DNA from: G963664835 sp963664835
GTDB taxonomy: Bacteria > Chloroflexota > UBA6077 > FW602-bin22 > JBCLEL01
Length of the DNA stretch: 64,000 bases
Reading direction: 5' to 3'
Assembly (NCBI GenBank): GCA_963664835.2
Contig: CAXXUG010000011.1
Span: 62,001-126,000, forward strand
The notes below the pieces were generated by a model, which saw only the letters and a program-made list of their open reading frames with translations, did no database searches and was not told where the DNA came from. Positions 8,595 through 17,121 of this stretch are shown piece by piece (positions within the stretch are counted from its first letter, which is position 1; every line of letters starts with the position of its first letter). Made by a program: the position numbers and the translations under genes.

Positions 8595-10082
8595 ATGGAG
8601 GCCAAATTGTTGTCTGATAAGTTTACCCGCCGTTCGTTTCTTGCCGGCCTGAGCGCCGCTGCGGCGCTGCCTATCCTGGCGGCCTGTGAGCCGCAGGTTG
8701 TTGAAAAGGTCGTCGAGAAGCCCGTCGAGGTGGTGGTCACCCAAGTCGTCGAGAAGGTCGTCGAAAAAGAGGTGGTCGTTCAGGAGGTCGTCGAAGTAGA
8801 GAAGGAAGTAGTCGTAGAGGTCGAAAAGGAAGTAGTCGTAGAGAAGGAAACGATCGTCGAGGTCCCAGCCGCAAAGGATCCGATCACGATTTTCTGGCTA
8901 GGCGGCGGGGGCGACACGCCCGCAGCTATGATCAAAGAATGGCAGGAGATGGGGAACGAGCACATCTCGTTTGAGGTGTTAGATCTTCCAGCATCAGAAC
9001 TGTACATCAGGATCGAGACTGGATGGACGGCGGGCGCCGGTCCTGATATCGCCTTTACCGGCGGTGCGACGAAGCGTTACGCGGCCGCTGGCTGGGCCGT
9101 CTGGGTCGAGCCGTTCATGCCGAAGGGTGACTATCACGACTTCTACAAGGTTGCAAGAGACTGCGTCAGCTGGAACGATAGAATGTACGCTTTCCCCTTC
9201 AGCTCGCACGGTCAGCCGTTGATGTTCCGCAAGGACGTCCTCGAGGAGGCGGGGGTTGACTGGACGCAAGCGCCGGAGACCTACGACGACATTCTTCAAA
9301 TTGCCAAGAAGGTGCAGAAGAAGTCGGGCGATACGTGGGAGATCATCGGCTACTGGATAAACTCGGATCCTGGCAAGGTCCACATGAGCCAGGGCTACGT
9401 CTACGGCAACGGCGGAGGCTGGGTCGAGGATGATGATTCGGTCCTTATCGATCACCCCGGAACCATTAAAACAGTCCAGATGTTCAGCGATTGGTTGCTT
9501 AAGGAAGAACTGGGCCCTGCAGGCGGCCACCACGAGGACGTCTGGGGCTCGAACTTCGCCGACGGTAAATTGGCGATTGTTCACACAGCCGTTCAAGTCG
9601 TCCGCAAGGTCGTCGAAAAGCTCGGCAACGACGACACGGTCGGCGCCTGGCACATTCCCCCGGGCGACGTGAAGCGGTCGGCTTTCTCTTACCACAACAA
9701 CTTCATGCCGCACTCGCGAAGCAAGGTATGGGAGGAGGCGACCAAATTCACCCAGTGGATAACCAACACTGACAACATGATCAGATTTAACGAAGTGGGT
9801 AGGGCTCCTATGCCCCGCATTTCAGCCACCGAGAAGGCGGAGTATACGAAGGACCCCCGCTGGCAAATTGCCCTGGAGGCCGCCGGCGTCTACGGCGACA
9901 ACGAGGGCAAGAGCCGCTTCTCGATTCCGATCCGCGACCATATAATAGAGCCGGCGATGACGAGGGCATTCTTCGGCCAAATGTCGGCGGAGGAAGCGAT
10001 GACCGGGGCCGCCAACGAGGCGAGAGATTTGATCGAGAACGAGCTCAAAGTCTGGGATCGAGACATAGAGCAGAAACGGTAA
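8595..10082 (+). CDS. ABC transporter solute-binding lipoprotein (family 1, sugar type)
   Basis: This 495-residue extracellular protein captures a carbohydrate-like ligand for the permeases encoded downstream. The N-terminus carries a twin-arginine motif (R12-R13 in TRRSFLAG) and a lipobox ending in ILAAC with lipidated C31. It is followed by a remarkable low-complexity Val/Glu/Lys tether (about residues 34-92), a well-known feature of Chloroflexota binding proteins that probably forms a charged rod holding the domain off the membrane. The rest matches SBP_bac_1 proteins (extracellular family 1, CUT1 importers), with the Trp-rich segments typical of sugar binding. The ATG at 8595 follows AGAGGAGAGG. 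A strong hairpin after the gene may keep binding protein levels above permease levels. Confidence 0.92.
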   Translation: MEAKLLSDKFTRRSFLAGLSAAAALPILAACEPQVVEKVVEKPVEVVVTQVVEKVVEKEVVVQEVVEVEKEVVVEVEKEVVVEKETIVEVPAAKDPITIFWLGGGGDTPAAMIKEWQEMGNEHISFEVLDLPASELYIRIETGWTAGAGPDIAFTGGATKRYAAAGWAVWVEPFMPKGDYHDFYKVARDCVSWNDRMYAFPFSSHGQPLMFRKDVLEEAGVDWTQAPETYDDILQIAKKVQKKSGDTWEIIGYWINSDPGKVHMSQGYVYGNGGGWVEDDDSVLIDHPGTIKTVQMFSDWLLKEELGPAGGHHEDVWGSNFADGKLAIVHTAVQVVRKVVEKLGNDDTVGAWHIPPGDVKRSAFSYHNNFMPHSRSKVWEEATKFTQWITNTDNMIRFNEVGRAPMPRISATEKAEYTKDPRWQIALEAAGVYGDNEGKSRFSIPIRDHIIEPAMTRAFFGQMSAEEAMTGAANEARDLIENELKVWDRDIEQKR

Positions 10083-10104
10083 ACGTCGCGGCCCCGGTAG
10101 AATA

Positions 10105-10144
10105 GAAGCAGACCCTCTCAGTTCACGCTAAGAGGGTCTGCTTC
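10105..10144 (+). terminator. Strong hairpin after the solute-binding protein gene
   Basis: A perfect 14-bp stem (10105-10118 with 10131-10144) encloses a 12-base loop and starts 22 bases after the stop codon. There is no clean T-tract, only scattered T runs. It could be a partial terminator or an mRNA-stabilising structure between the binding-protein gene and the permease genes. Confidence 0.7.
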
Positions 10145-10529
10145 AGATCAAACCGGTTTTGGGTTTTGACGCTTCGCGCTGAAGGTTGGGCCTGGAACAG
10201 GCGGCAGGATCGTATTTCCCTCACGTCTCCGCGCCGGCAAGGTTTCCAAGAGTCACCAGAGGATCGCCTGGGGAGATGCTGACCTCGCTTCGACGAGACT
10301 GAGGATCGGGTCAACAAGCGCGACACAGTGGTACAGCTCTCGTGTTGGAGCTCGGGCGAGCTTCGCTGGCCCTGAAATCCGGTGGGCGTACCCCCGGGGA
10401 AGTGCGTCAACCGCATAGGGATTAGGGATGTCTTAATCGGACCACCCCTTTTCCTGTCGCAGTCGATTCATGTCTGGACGAACGCCTGGTTCATACATTC
10501 CTGGCGGCGCGTCCTTAAGAGGTGTCGGA
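10145..10529 (+). other. Gap between binding-protein and permease genes
   Basis: After the hairpin I see no gene, repeat or clear promoter. The in-frame ATG at 10470 lacks a ribosome-binding site, so this stretch is probably untranslated. Confidence 0.45.
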
Positions 10530-11465
10530 ATGGCGATATCGGCGGCAGGGTATAGAAGCGCGCTGTCGCAGTGGCGTCGGCGCCACTGGAGTTACCGTCC
10601 CGCCGAGGTGCGGGTCGCGCTGTTGTGCTTGTCCATCACGTTCGTAGGCATTTTCTTCTTCTCGGTGATCCCGGTCCTGGCGTCCATTTACCTGGGCTTT
10701 ACCGACTTCAATCCCCTGAGAGACTCCCGGCCGTACTGGACCGGCCTGGACAACTACGTGCGCCTGCTGGACGACAGCCGCTTCATCAAGGCGGTCGGCA
10801 ATACCCTCTACTACTACGTCTTCGCGGCGCCCCTTACCCTCGGTCTGGGTTTGATCGCGGCGCTGGCCTTCAACCGCCAGATCCGGGGAATGGCCTTCTT
10901 CCGGATCACCTACTACACTCCCACCCTGGCCTCGATGGTAGCCGTGTCTCTGTTCTGGTTGTGGATATTCAACCCAGACTACGGGCTACTCAATGCCTTC
11001 ATAGGTGTGTTCGGTTTCAAGCCAGTCCGCTGGCTCTTGAGCCCTGACTCGGCGATGCCAGCAATAATCATCCTATCGGTGTGGAAGGGCGCCGGGTTTG
11101 CGATGATTATCTTCTTGGCCGGCCTGCAGACCATCCCCCAGCATCTCTATGAGTCCTCTGAGATTGATGGCGCGAACCGCTTTCAGCGTTTCATCCACGT
11201 CACCTGGCCGCTCCTGCGCCCAACCACGGCCTTTCTGTTCATAACCTTTACTCTGGGAGCGTTCCAGGTCTTCGAGCAGGTCTTCGTGCTTACCAGGGGT
11301 GGTCCGGCCGAGGCAACGACGACGATCGTCCATCAGATCTACGCCCGGGCTTTCAGTTACCTGATGATGGGTTACGCGTCGTCTCAGGCGACTCTTCTGC
11401 TGCTGGCGTTGTTGGTGATAACCATAATCAACATGCGCCTGTTGGTGCGCGACATTGAGTACTGA
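10530..11465 (+). CDS. ABC sugar transporter permease, MalF/UgpA-type
   Basis: I choose ATG 10530, preceded by AAGAGGTG, over the upstream ATG 10470, giving 311 residues. It is one half of the membrane channel of a CUT1-type sugar importer. About six hydrophobic segments are visible, beginning at VALLCLSITFVGIFFFSVIP. The EAA loop that docks the ATPase is clear as YESSEIDGANRFQRFIHVTWPLLRP, in the C-terminal third. The gene precedes its MalG-type partner by 32 bases. No ATP-binding subunit gene lies nearby, so a shared MsmK/UgpC-type ATPase encoded elsewhere probably powers the transporter, as is common for CUT1 systems. Confidence 0.9.
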   Translation: MAISAAGYRSALSQWRRRHWSYRPAEVRVALLCLSITFVGIFFFSVIPVLASIYLGFTDFNPLRDSRPYWTGLDNYVRLLDDSRFIKAVGNTLYYYVFAAPLTLGLGLIAALAFNRQIRGMAFFRITYYTPTLASMVAVSLFWLWIFNPDYGLLNAFIGVFGFKPVRWLLSPDSAMPAIIILSVWKGAGFAMIIFLAGLQTIPQHLYESSEIDGANRFQRFIHVTWPLLRPTTAFLFITFTLGAFQVFEQVFVLTRGGPAEATTTIVHQIYARAFSYLMMGYASSQATLLLLALLVITIINMRLLVRDIEY

Positions 11466-11497
11466 ATCCACGCGAGAGGTGACGAGAGCAGGCTGAT

Positions 11498-12439
11498 ATG
11501 GCACGGTCGACAGCACGAACCGAAGCGAGCGGCTACCTGACAGTACGGCTCCCCTGGTGGCGAAAGGTCAGTGCGGGATTTACCCTAGCCATGACAGCGG
11601 CCGTGCTCGGCGCGGCGATCATGATGGTGCCGTTTGTCTGGGGCGCCCTCACGTCGTTCAAACCCAGTGGTGAATATCTCAGTATCCCGCCAACCTGGCT
11701 TCCCGAACAGTGGACGCTCGATGGGTACGAGCTTGCCCTCTACCGGGGCGGTTTGCTAACCGGCCTCAAGAACTCCTTCATCGTCGCGGGAATCAGCACC
11801 GTTCTGATGGTTCTGAGCGCAGTGCTGGCTGGGTACGCCTTCGCCAGATTGCGTTTCCCCTTCAGCCGGGTGATCTTCCTGATCGTCTTGGCGACGATGA
11901 TGATTCCCTGGCCGGTGACGCTGCTTCCCTTGTTCATCATGATGGTGAAGTTCCCGCTGGCCGGCGGCAACGACATCTTCGGCTCGGGCGGCCGAGGGTT
12001 AGTGGATACCTACGAGGGCCTAATCCTGCCAAGTCTGGGTTTCGCGTACGGGACCTACCTCATGCGTGAGTTCTTCAAGGCGCTGCCGGCGGAGTTGGAG
12101 GATGCGGCGCGTGTCGATGGGGCCGGGGAGCTGAGAATTCTGTTTCAGATCATGGTGCCTCTCAGCAAACCAGCGATGGCCGCCCTATCCATCATCGCGT
12201 TCCAGAACAACTGGAACAGCTTCATCTGGCCGCTAGTCATGACTAATAAGCCGAGTATGGCCGTCGTCCAGATCGTACTCCAGCAACTCCAGTTAATCTC
12301 GTCACCGGGGGAAAGGTTGTTCGTCCGCTGGGATGCGGTGAATGCCGGTGGTATGATTTCGCTGATACCCCTGGCGATCTTCTTCCTATTCTTCCAGCGA
12401 TACTTCATCAGAGGCATCGCCATGACCGGCTTCAAGTAG
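11498..12439 (+). CDS. ABC sugar transporter permease, MalG/UgpE-type
   Basis: This 313-residue protein is the second channel subunit of the importer. It has about six membrane segments, the first at AMTAAVLGAAIMMVPFVWGALTSF, followed by the LSIPPTWLPEQWTLDGYE periplasmic loop typical of MalG-like permeases. The EAA loop reads LEDAARVDGAGELRILFQIMVPLSKP. It lies 32 bases after the MalF-type gene and is surely cotranscribed with it. A fragment of a C45 hydrolase follows 45 bases downstream, then the halogenase-like gene, so the transcript may extend into the 12.7-29 kb block. No ATPase gene follows. Confidence 0.9.
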   Translation: MARSTARTEASGYLTVRLPWWRKVSAGFTLAMTAAVLGAAIMMVPFVWGALTSFKPSGEYLSIPPTWLPEQWTLDGYELALYRGGLLTGLKNSFIVAGISTVLMVLSAVLAGYAFARLRFPFSRVIFLIVLATMMIPWPVTLLPLFIMMVKFPLAGGNDIFGSGGRGLVDTYEGLILPSLGFAYGTYLMREFFKALPAELEDAARVDGAGELRILFQIMVPLSKPAMAALSIIAFQNNWNSFIWPLVMTNKPSMAVVQIVLQQLQLISSPGERLFVRWDAVNAGGMISLIPLAIFFLFFQRYFIRGIAMTGFK

Positions 12440-12484
12440 GAATCCTCGGTCTGTTCAATAGGACTTGCGCGGAGAGAGCAAGAT

Positions 12485-12686
12485 ATGGTCTTTGGACGGT
12501 TCGCCAGCACACATAAAGAGATGCGGCGACAGTGCGGCCATGCCTTTGCGAGCCTCTCGCTTCGACGTTTACAGGCGTTCGGCGCCTGGTCGCCGGAGAC
12601 ACCTGGCGGTTTGACTCTCAGGTCTGCAGGTTGGAATCGGCGCTGGAATTCGTCACCGGATTTTCGAAGTTGCCAACCGGAATTCG
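12485..12686 (+). pseudogene. N-terminal remnant of a C45-family hydrolase
   Basis: The first 25 residues (MVFGRFASTHKEMRRQCGHAFASL) match the start of the intact C45 gene at 14754 (MLFGRFSGTHFEMGRQHGQAFASL) nearly position for position, and SPET recalls its SPEV. After about 40 codons the similarity moves to another frame (LESALE versus its FESALS), then the sequence runs straight into the next gene. The catalytic Gly-Cys and everything beyond are gone. I read this as a third, mostly deleted tandem copy. With the fragment at 102-1093, two dead and two intact C45 copies lie within 17 kb. Confidence 0.75.
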
Positions 12687-14567
12687 ATGGCGTCTGAAAT
12701 AGCCGCAGCCAGGTCGAATGAGTACGACGTAGTGGTGATAGGCGGTGGGCCCGCCGGCTCTACCGCGGCCTCGTTGCTTTCACAGCGGGGACGCCGGGTC
12801 CTGCTTCTCGAAAAAGAGAGCTTCCCGCGCCACCACGTTGGCGAGTCTCTCCTTCCAGGCACCATCGAGGTCATGAAGCAGCTTGGAGTGCTTGAGACAG
12901 TCAAGCAAGCCGGCTTCGTACCCAAGTACGGCGCTACTTACGTTTGGGGAAAATCACGACAACCTTGGTCGGTCCAGTTCCGTGAGGTCACTAATAAGTC
13001 GGGCCTTGACAGCGACAAGCCTGACCAGTCCTTCCAGGTAGATCGATCCAAGTTCGATAAGATTCTCCTGGACCACAGTCGGGAATCTGGCGTAAAGGTC
13101 CTGGAAGGGTGCCGTGCCACCAGCGTTGATCGAGACGAGCAAAGCGTAACCCGGGTCGGTTATGTGGACCAGTCGGACGTCCCACGAGTAGCCAACTGTC
13201 AATTCTGTGTAGACGCTTCTGGCCAAAGTAGTTTGCTCGGGAATAGCCTGGACCTTCGGGAATTCAACGAATCGCTTAGAAACATCGCGCTGTACGGCTA
13301 CTACCAGGGCGGACGTCCGTTGAGTGACCTGGTCCCGAACCCGGATCCCAAGAGCAACGGAAACATCTTCATCGCCGCAACTGAAGCCGGCTGGATCTGG
13401 TACATACCACTTGGCGGCGGCCGGTACAGCGTGGGACTGGTCACCGACGGCTCATCTTCTGGGGAGATAAATCGCGTAGGTCGCTACAAGTTCTATCGGG
13501 ACAGTTTGGATAGTACTCGTGAGATTGCGTTCCTGCTGGAAGACGCCCAGATTGAGTCCGAATCACTTCATACGTTGAGCGACTGGTCATACATCTGTCG
13601 AAAGTTTTACGGGCCGGGATATCTGTTGGCAGGTGATGCCGCCGCCTTCATAGACCCGATTCTTTCGACTGGGGTCCATTTAGCGATGGATGGTGGCCGT
13701 CAGGCAGCGCTCGCTATCAACACGTCCCTATGCGATGCCGATCTGACGGACCAGGCTATGCAATGGTACGAGGAAGGATACAGGTCTAACGCGTCCAATT
13801 ATCTACAGATGGCTGAGCACTGGTACCTCGGTCATCGGAGTCAGACAGGGTGGTTTTCCGCCGCCAGGAACCTGGTGGATCCAACCTCTAATTTGTCCAT
13901 CAGACAGGCATTTGTTCACGTGGCCGGCGGCTACAAGTCCGACCTGTTGCCGTTCGCTGGATATCCCACTGACCAGTTGAAGACCATGTACTCGAACTTC
14001 GATAGCGCGTTGCCGAAGAGTGTCGAAGAACCTGTCGCTGTACCTATAAGCGACGGGTCGGGCAAGGTGCTGTTCAAGCGACAAGGAGAGCTTGAAGAAA
14101 GCCGTCCACGATTCCAAAAAGGCGTCAGTTATCGCGCAACGTTGGGTGCCCGTAAGTCGACCGATACGACGCTAGCTCCGCTAGTCCAGGTCGAGCAAGA
14201 GGCGGAGGGCGTAACCTGGCGAAAACGTGTCCTTTCGGTTGAGTCGTTGGGTCTGCTGCAGAAAATCGATGGGACTCGCACGGTCCGGCAGATCGTGGAC
14301 GAGCTAATGGGCGGGAACGGCGCCGGCGGGGATCGCTTCTTCCGAGAAGTGAGACGACACTATCTGGTCGGGCTCACCAAGAAGCTCTACGACGGGGGCA
14401 TCATTACTTCGACGATGCCTGGCCGGCGCCGGGCCAAGCGAAAGGGCATTGCCGTAAGTGCTGCCGGAAGTCCGGCGGCTAGACGTAGCATCGGTCGCAA
14501 CGACCCTTGCCCTTGCGGTAGTGGAGAGAAGTACAAGCGTTGCCACGGGCGCTCGAGATCACGTTGA
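12687..14567 (+). CDS. Flavin-dependent halogenase-like oxidoreductase with PqqD-like and SEC-C C-terminal domains
   Basis: This 626-residue protein begins with an FAD-binding GxGxxG (GGGPAG, residues 19-24) and continues as the tryptophan/pyrrole halogenase branch of the flavin monooxygenases. Two hallmark features of flavin-dependent halogenases are present: a lysine at K80 in GFVPKYGATY, near the position of the catalytic chloramine lysine (K79 in PrnA), and a WxWxIP motif at W236-I-W-Y-I-P241. The second FAD motif is LLAGDAAAFIDPILSTGVH. Residues about 518-575 (LLQKIDGTRTVRQIVDELM) look like a small PqqD/RRE-like winged helix. The last 25 residues form a SEC-C zinc motif (RNDPCPCGSGEKYKRCHG). 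Geranylgeranyl-reductase-like chemistry is the alternative. It lies upstream of two C45 genes. A separate flavin reductase would be needed. Confidence 0.8.
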   Translation: MASEIAAARSNEYDVVVIGGGPAGSTAASLLSQRGRRVLLLEKESFPRHHVGESLLPGTIEVMKQLGVLETVKQAGFVPKYGATYVWGKSRQPWSVQFREVTNKSGLDSDKPDQSFQVDRSKFDKILLDHSRESGVKVLEGCRATSVDRDEQSVTRVGYVDQSDVPRVANCQFCVDASGQSSLLGNSLDLREFNESLRNIALYGYYQGGRPLSDLVPNPDPKSNGNIFIAATEAGWIWYIPLGGGRYSVGLVTDGSSSGEINRVGRYKFYRDSLDSTREIAFLLEDAQIESESLHTLSDWSYICRKFYGPGYLLAGDAAAFIDPILSTGVHLAMDGGRQAALAINTSLCDADLTDQAMQWYEEGYRSNASNYLQMAEHWYLGHRSQTGWFSAARNLVDPTSNLSIRQAFVHVAGGYKSDLLPFAGYPTDQLKTMYSNFDSALPKSVEEPVAVPISDGSGKVLFKRQGELEESRPRFQKGVSYRATLGARKSTDTTLAPLVQVEQEAEGVTWRKRVLSVESLGLLQKIDGTRTVRQIVDELMGGNGAGGDRFFREVRRHYLVGLTKKLYDGGIITSTMPGRRRAKRKGIAVSAAGSPAARRSIGRNDPCPCGSGEKYKRCHGRSRSR

Positions 14568-14753
14568 TTCGTCCTATCGTCAGGTCCAATGCGGCAGGCT
14601 TGATCGTGATGCTAACGGTCGACGGTTTCGGTTGGCCGGCAGCTCACGTTGGCCTCAGTGCGTTCGAGGCTTGCCCCTAGATTTCAGACGAGCGCAATCG
14701 ATAGAGGCGACGGTGGAATTCGATGTTACTATGCGATCAAGGAGGGGGAACAG

Positions 14754-15806
14754 ATGCTTTTCGGAAGGTTTTCGGGAACCCATTTCGAAATGGGACGACA
14801 ACACGGCCAGGCCTTTGCTAGCCTGTTGAGCCAGAACCGGGATGCGTTGCACACGGTCTCGCCGGAGGTTCGTCAACAGCAGGACTTGCTTTTCACCAAG
14901 TTTGAATCGGCATTGAGTAGGACCGCTCCGGAGCTGATCGAGGAGATGCGGGGCATAGCCGAGGGAGCCGCACTTTCTTACGAGGACGTGGTACGGCTGA
15001 ACTTTGCTGAGGAAGTAGGCGGAGGCAACCTCGGATGCTCCCAATTTGGCATAGTCGCGGCCGACGGCAGCGCGGTCATGGGTAAGAATGAGGACCACGG
15101 ATTCGGTCTCCGCACATACGTTGTAACCGAGCTGCATCCTGACAACGGGTATGCCCAGGTGCACGTTGGCGCCGTGAACTGGGTAGTTAGCTCCGGAAGT
15201 GGGATCAACGAAGCGGGACTGTGTGTTGGCCAATCCTCGCTTAACGTCACAAGTGAAGCCGATGGCGTGCCCCGGTTGACGATGCTGCGACTAGTCTTGG
15301 AGCGCTGCGAGACAGTATCGGAGGCCGGGGAGCTTCTCAGGACGAAGACCGGTGGGATACGAGGGTTGAACTTTTTGATGGTGGACGCGAACGGAGATAT
15401 GGCCGTGGTAGAGAGTGCTCCGTCACTGTGCGCCGTGCGCCAGACCGAGGATTGCGCAATCTGGGCATCGAACCATCCTGTCGATCCCAAGATGCGGGCG
15501 GTGGAGAGGATAATCGTAGGTACCGAGACGGACCTAGAGCGAACGCTTGCAATGGATGCGAATTCACGGCAACGTTTTGGCAGACTTAGCGCTCTCGCGC
15601 GTGATCACGCTGACCCGCCGGGGCACGATGAGGCCCGCCGGTCGGTGGAGAGCGTGATCCGGTCCCACGGGCCGGGTGGCATGTGTCAGCACGGGCTAAT
15701 GCAGACTACCTGGTCGGTATTGATGGACGCTCGCAACCGGGAGCTACTGCTGGCGGATGGGTATCCTTGCACGACAGCCTGGGAACGCTTCAGCCTCGCA
15801 AACTGA
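14754..15806 (+). CDS. Peptidase C45-family Ntn-hydrolase (acyl-CoA:6-APA acyltransferase-like), copy A
   Basis: I place the start at ATG 14754, directly after a strong AAGGAGGGGG, giving 350 residues; upstream in-frame codons lack support. C45 proteins are self-processing N-terminal-nucleophile enzymes that transfer or hydrolyse acyl-amide groups. The expected autocleavage site is Gly94-Cys95 in NLGCSQFG, making C95 the nucleophile. It is followed by the conserved GKNEDHGF loop (equivalent to the NxD motif) and an INEAGLCVGQSSL strand. No signal peptide is visible. It is about 60% identical by eye to copy B (16075), so the two are tandem duplicates. The surroundings (halogenase-like enzyme upstream, GH2 array downstream) suggest amide bond hydrolysis in processing of a glycoconjugate or natural product. 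Confidence 0.88.
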   Translation: MLFGRFSGTHFEMGRQHGQAFASLLSQNRDALHTVSPEVRQQQDLLFTKFESALSRTAPELIEEMRGIAEGAALSYEDVVRLNFAEEVGGGNLGCSQFGIVAADGSAVMGKNEDHGFGLRTYVVTELHPDNGYAQVHVGAVNWVVSSGSGINEAGLCVGQSSLNVTSEADGVPRLTMLRLVLERCETVSEAGELLRTKTGGIRGLNFLMVDANGDMAVVESAPSLCAVRQTEDCAIWASNHPVDPKMRAVERIIVGTETDLERTLAMDANSRQRFGRLSALARDHADPPGHDEARRSVESVIRSHGPGGMCQHGLMQTTWSVLMDARNRELLLADGYPCTTAWERFSLAN

Positions 15807-16074
15807 AGGTAGTCGTTGGGAGGGTCTGAGTTCTCCTGGGCTTCGACTTCCATCGAATTGAACTGGTCGGCTGTGACTTGGTCCGAGTGCCGGCCGGGGG
15901 CCGAGCAATCTAGGCCTAGGAGAATCGTCCTGATCTCCCCTTCGCGGGGAGGGAAAACGATACCGTCCTCCGCAGCTCTGGTGGAGATAATGATGATGAC
16001 GACTGAAGCTGGATCCAGCCTATTCAACAGTTCGCAATCGCCAAGGCACTGAAGTTAGTCGGAGGTAGAGTAGT

Positions 16075-17121
16075 ATGCGTTTCGAACGCTTTTCGGGTTC
16101 GCACCTGAGTATGGGGATTCAGCGCGGCAAGGCCTTTCGAGACCAGTTACAACAACGCAGCCATACCATCGATTCCTGGTCGCCTGAAGCCCAGGATCGA
16201 GTCGACTCTCTAGTCAGAAGGTTCGGGTCATCGCTGAGCGGTTTCGCTCCGGAACTGATTGAGGAGATGCAAGGCATCGCCCAAGGCGCCGGATTGAGCT
16301 ACGAGGATGTCGCGCGCCTCAACTTCTCGGAGGAGATCGGAATACCCATCGGTTGTTCCCAGGTTGGACTCGTCAATCGCGATGGCGACGTGATGATGGG
16401 CAAGGCGGAAGACGCCGGATTCTCGCGAACGTACGTGGTTACCGAACTCCATCCCGATCAAGGCTTCGCTCAGATTCACGTCGGTGCGATCAACTGGGTA
16501 GTCAGCTCCGGCAGTGGGATCAACGAGGCCGGCCTTTGTATCGGCCAATCCTCCCTTCGCATCTTTGACGAGGCGGAGGGAGTGCCCAGGTTGACGATGC
16601 TGCGCTTGGCACTTGAACGCTGCGCCACGGTATCTGAGGCCTCAGAGCTTATTGAGACTGCGACCGGCGGCATCAGGGGTATGAACTTTCTGATGGTGGA
16701 TGCAAAGGGCGAGATGAGGGTCATCGAGCGCTCCCCTTCGCTGTGCGCAGTCCGTCAGCCGGCGAATGGCGCGATCTGGGCTACCAACCATCCGGTTGAT
16801 CCTCGAATGCGGGCAGTGGAGCACATAATCACCGGCGCTGAGCCGGATTTCGAGCGCGATCTTGCCTACGAGGCCAACTCGCGACAGAGGTTCGGCCGGC
16901 TTGATCATTTGACCCGCGACGAGGTGGATGGGCTCGGAGTGAAGGAATCACTGCAGAAGGTGATGACCTCACACGGGCCCGGTGGTGCCTGTCAGCACGG
17001 CGTTATGGAGACTACCTGGACGGTCATGATGGCCCCGCGCAGTCGCGAGTTGTGGCTGTCGGACGGACCGCCCTGTCGCAATCCGTTTGAGCTCTACTCT
17101 TTCAGCGGAAGACAACGGTAG
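16075..17121 (+). CDS. Peptidase C45-family Ntn-hydrolase, copy B
   Basis: This 348-residue tandem paralogue of the gene at 14754 has the same layout: N-terminal helices to residue 90, predicted autocleavage at Gly93-Cys94 (PIGCSQVG), the GKAEDAGF loop, and an INEAGLCIGQSS strand. The active-site Asn of copy A (GKNEDH) reads Ala here (GKAEDA), so the two may differ in activity. GGAGGTAG lies about 8 bases before the ATG. The TAG stop is immediately followed by the ATG of the first GH2-like gene, implying translational coupling. No signal peptide is seen. It probably acts in the cytoplasm on a substrate delivered by the upstream importer, which is an inference from order alone. Confidence 0.88.
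   Translation: MRFERFSGSHLSMGIQRGKAFRDQLQQRSHTIDSWSPEAQDRVDSLVRRFGSSLSGFAPELIEEMQGIAQGAGLSYEDVARLNFSEEIGIPIGCSQVGLVNRDGDVMMGKAEDAGFSRTYVVTELHPDQGFAQIHVGAINWVVSSGSGINEAGLCIGQSSLRIFDEAEGVPRLTMLRLALERCATVSEASELIETATGGIRGMNFLMVDAKGEMRVIERSPSLCAVRQPANGAIWATNHPVDPRMRAVEHIITGAEPDFERDLAYEANSRQRFGRLDHLTRDEVDGLGVKESLQKVMTSHGPGGACQHGVMETTWTVMMAPRSRELWLSDGPPCRNPFELYSFSGRQR

Noticed and set aside
8700..8870. The repeated GTCGAGAAG-like DNA considered as a tandem repeat or CRISPR-like array
   Set aside because: It encodes the Val-Glu-Lys tether in frame and has irregular units without spacers, as expected for this lipoprotein type.
8994..9713. A 239-codon open frame on the minus strand inside the solute-binding protein gene
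   Set aside because: It is wholly antisense to a clear family protein, has no ribosome-binding site or family features, and its length reflects high GC content.
14568..14753. A 23-codon frame starting near 14611 as a possible precursor peptide
   Set aside because: Only one weak start signal and no conservation can be shown; the sequence may be decayed C45 DNA.
15807..16074. Short open frames between the two C45 genes, considered as a peptide precursor for the RRE-like halogenase
   Set aside because: The candidates lack a leader/core pattern and no Cys/Ser/Thr-rich core is visible. A 20-codon frame near 15988 has a weak GGAG but nothing else in its favour.
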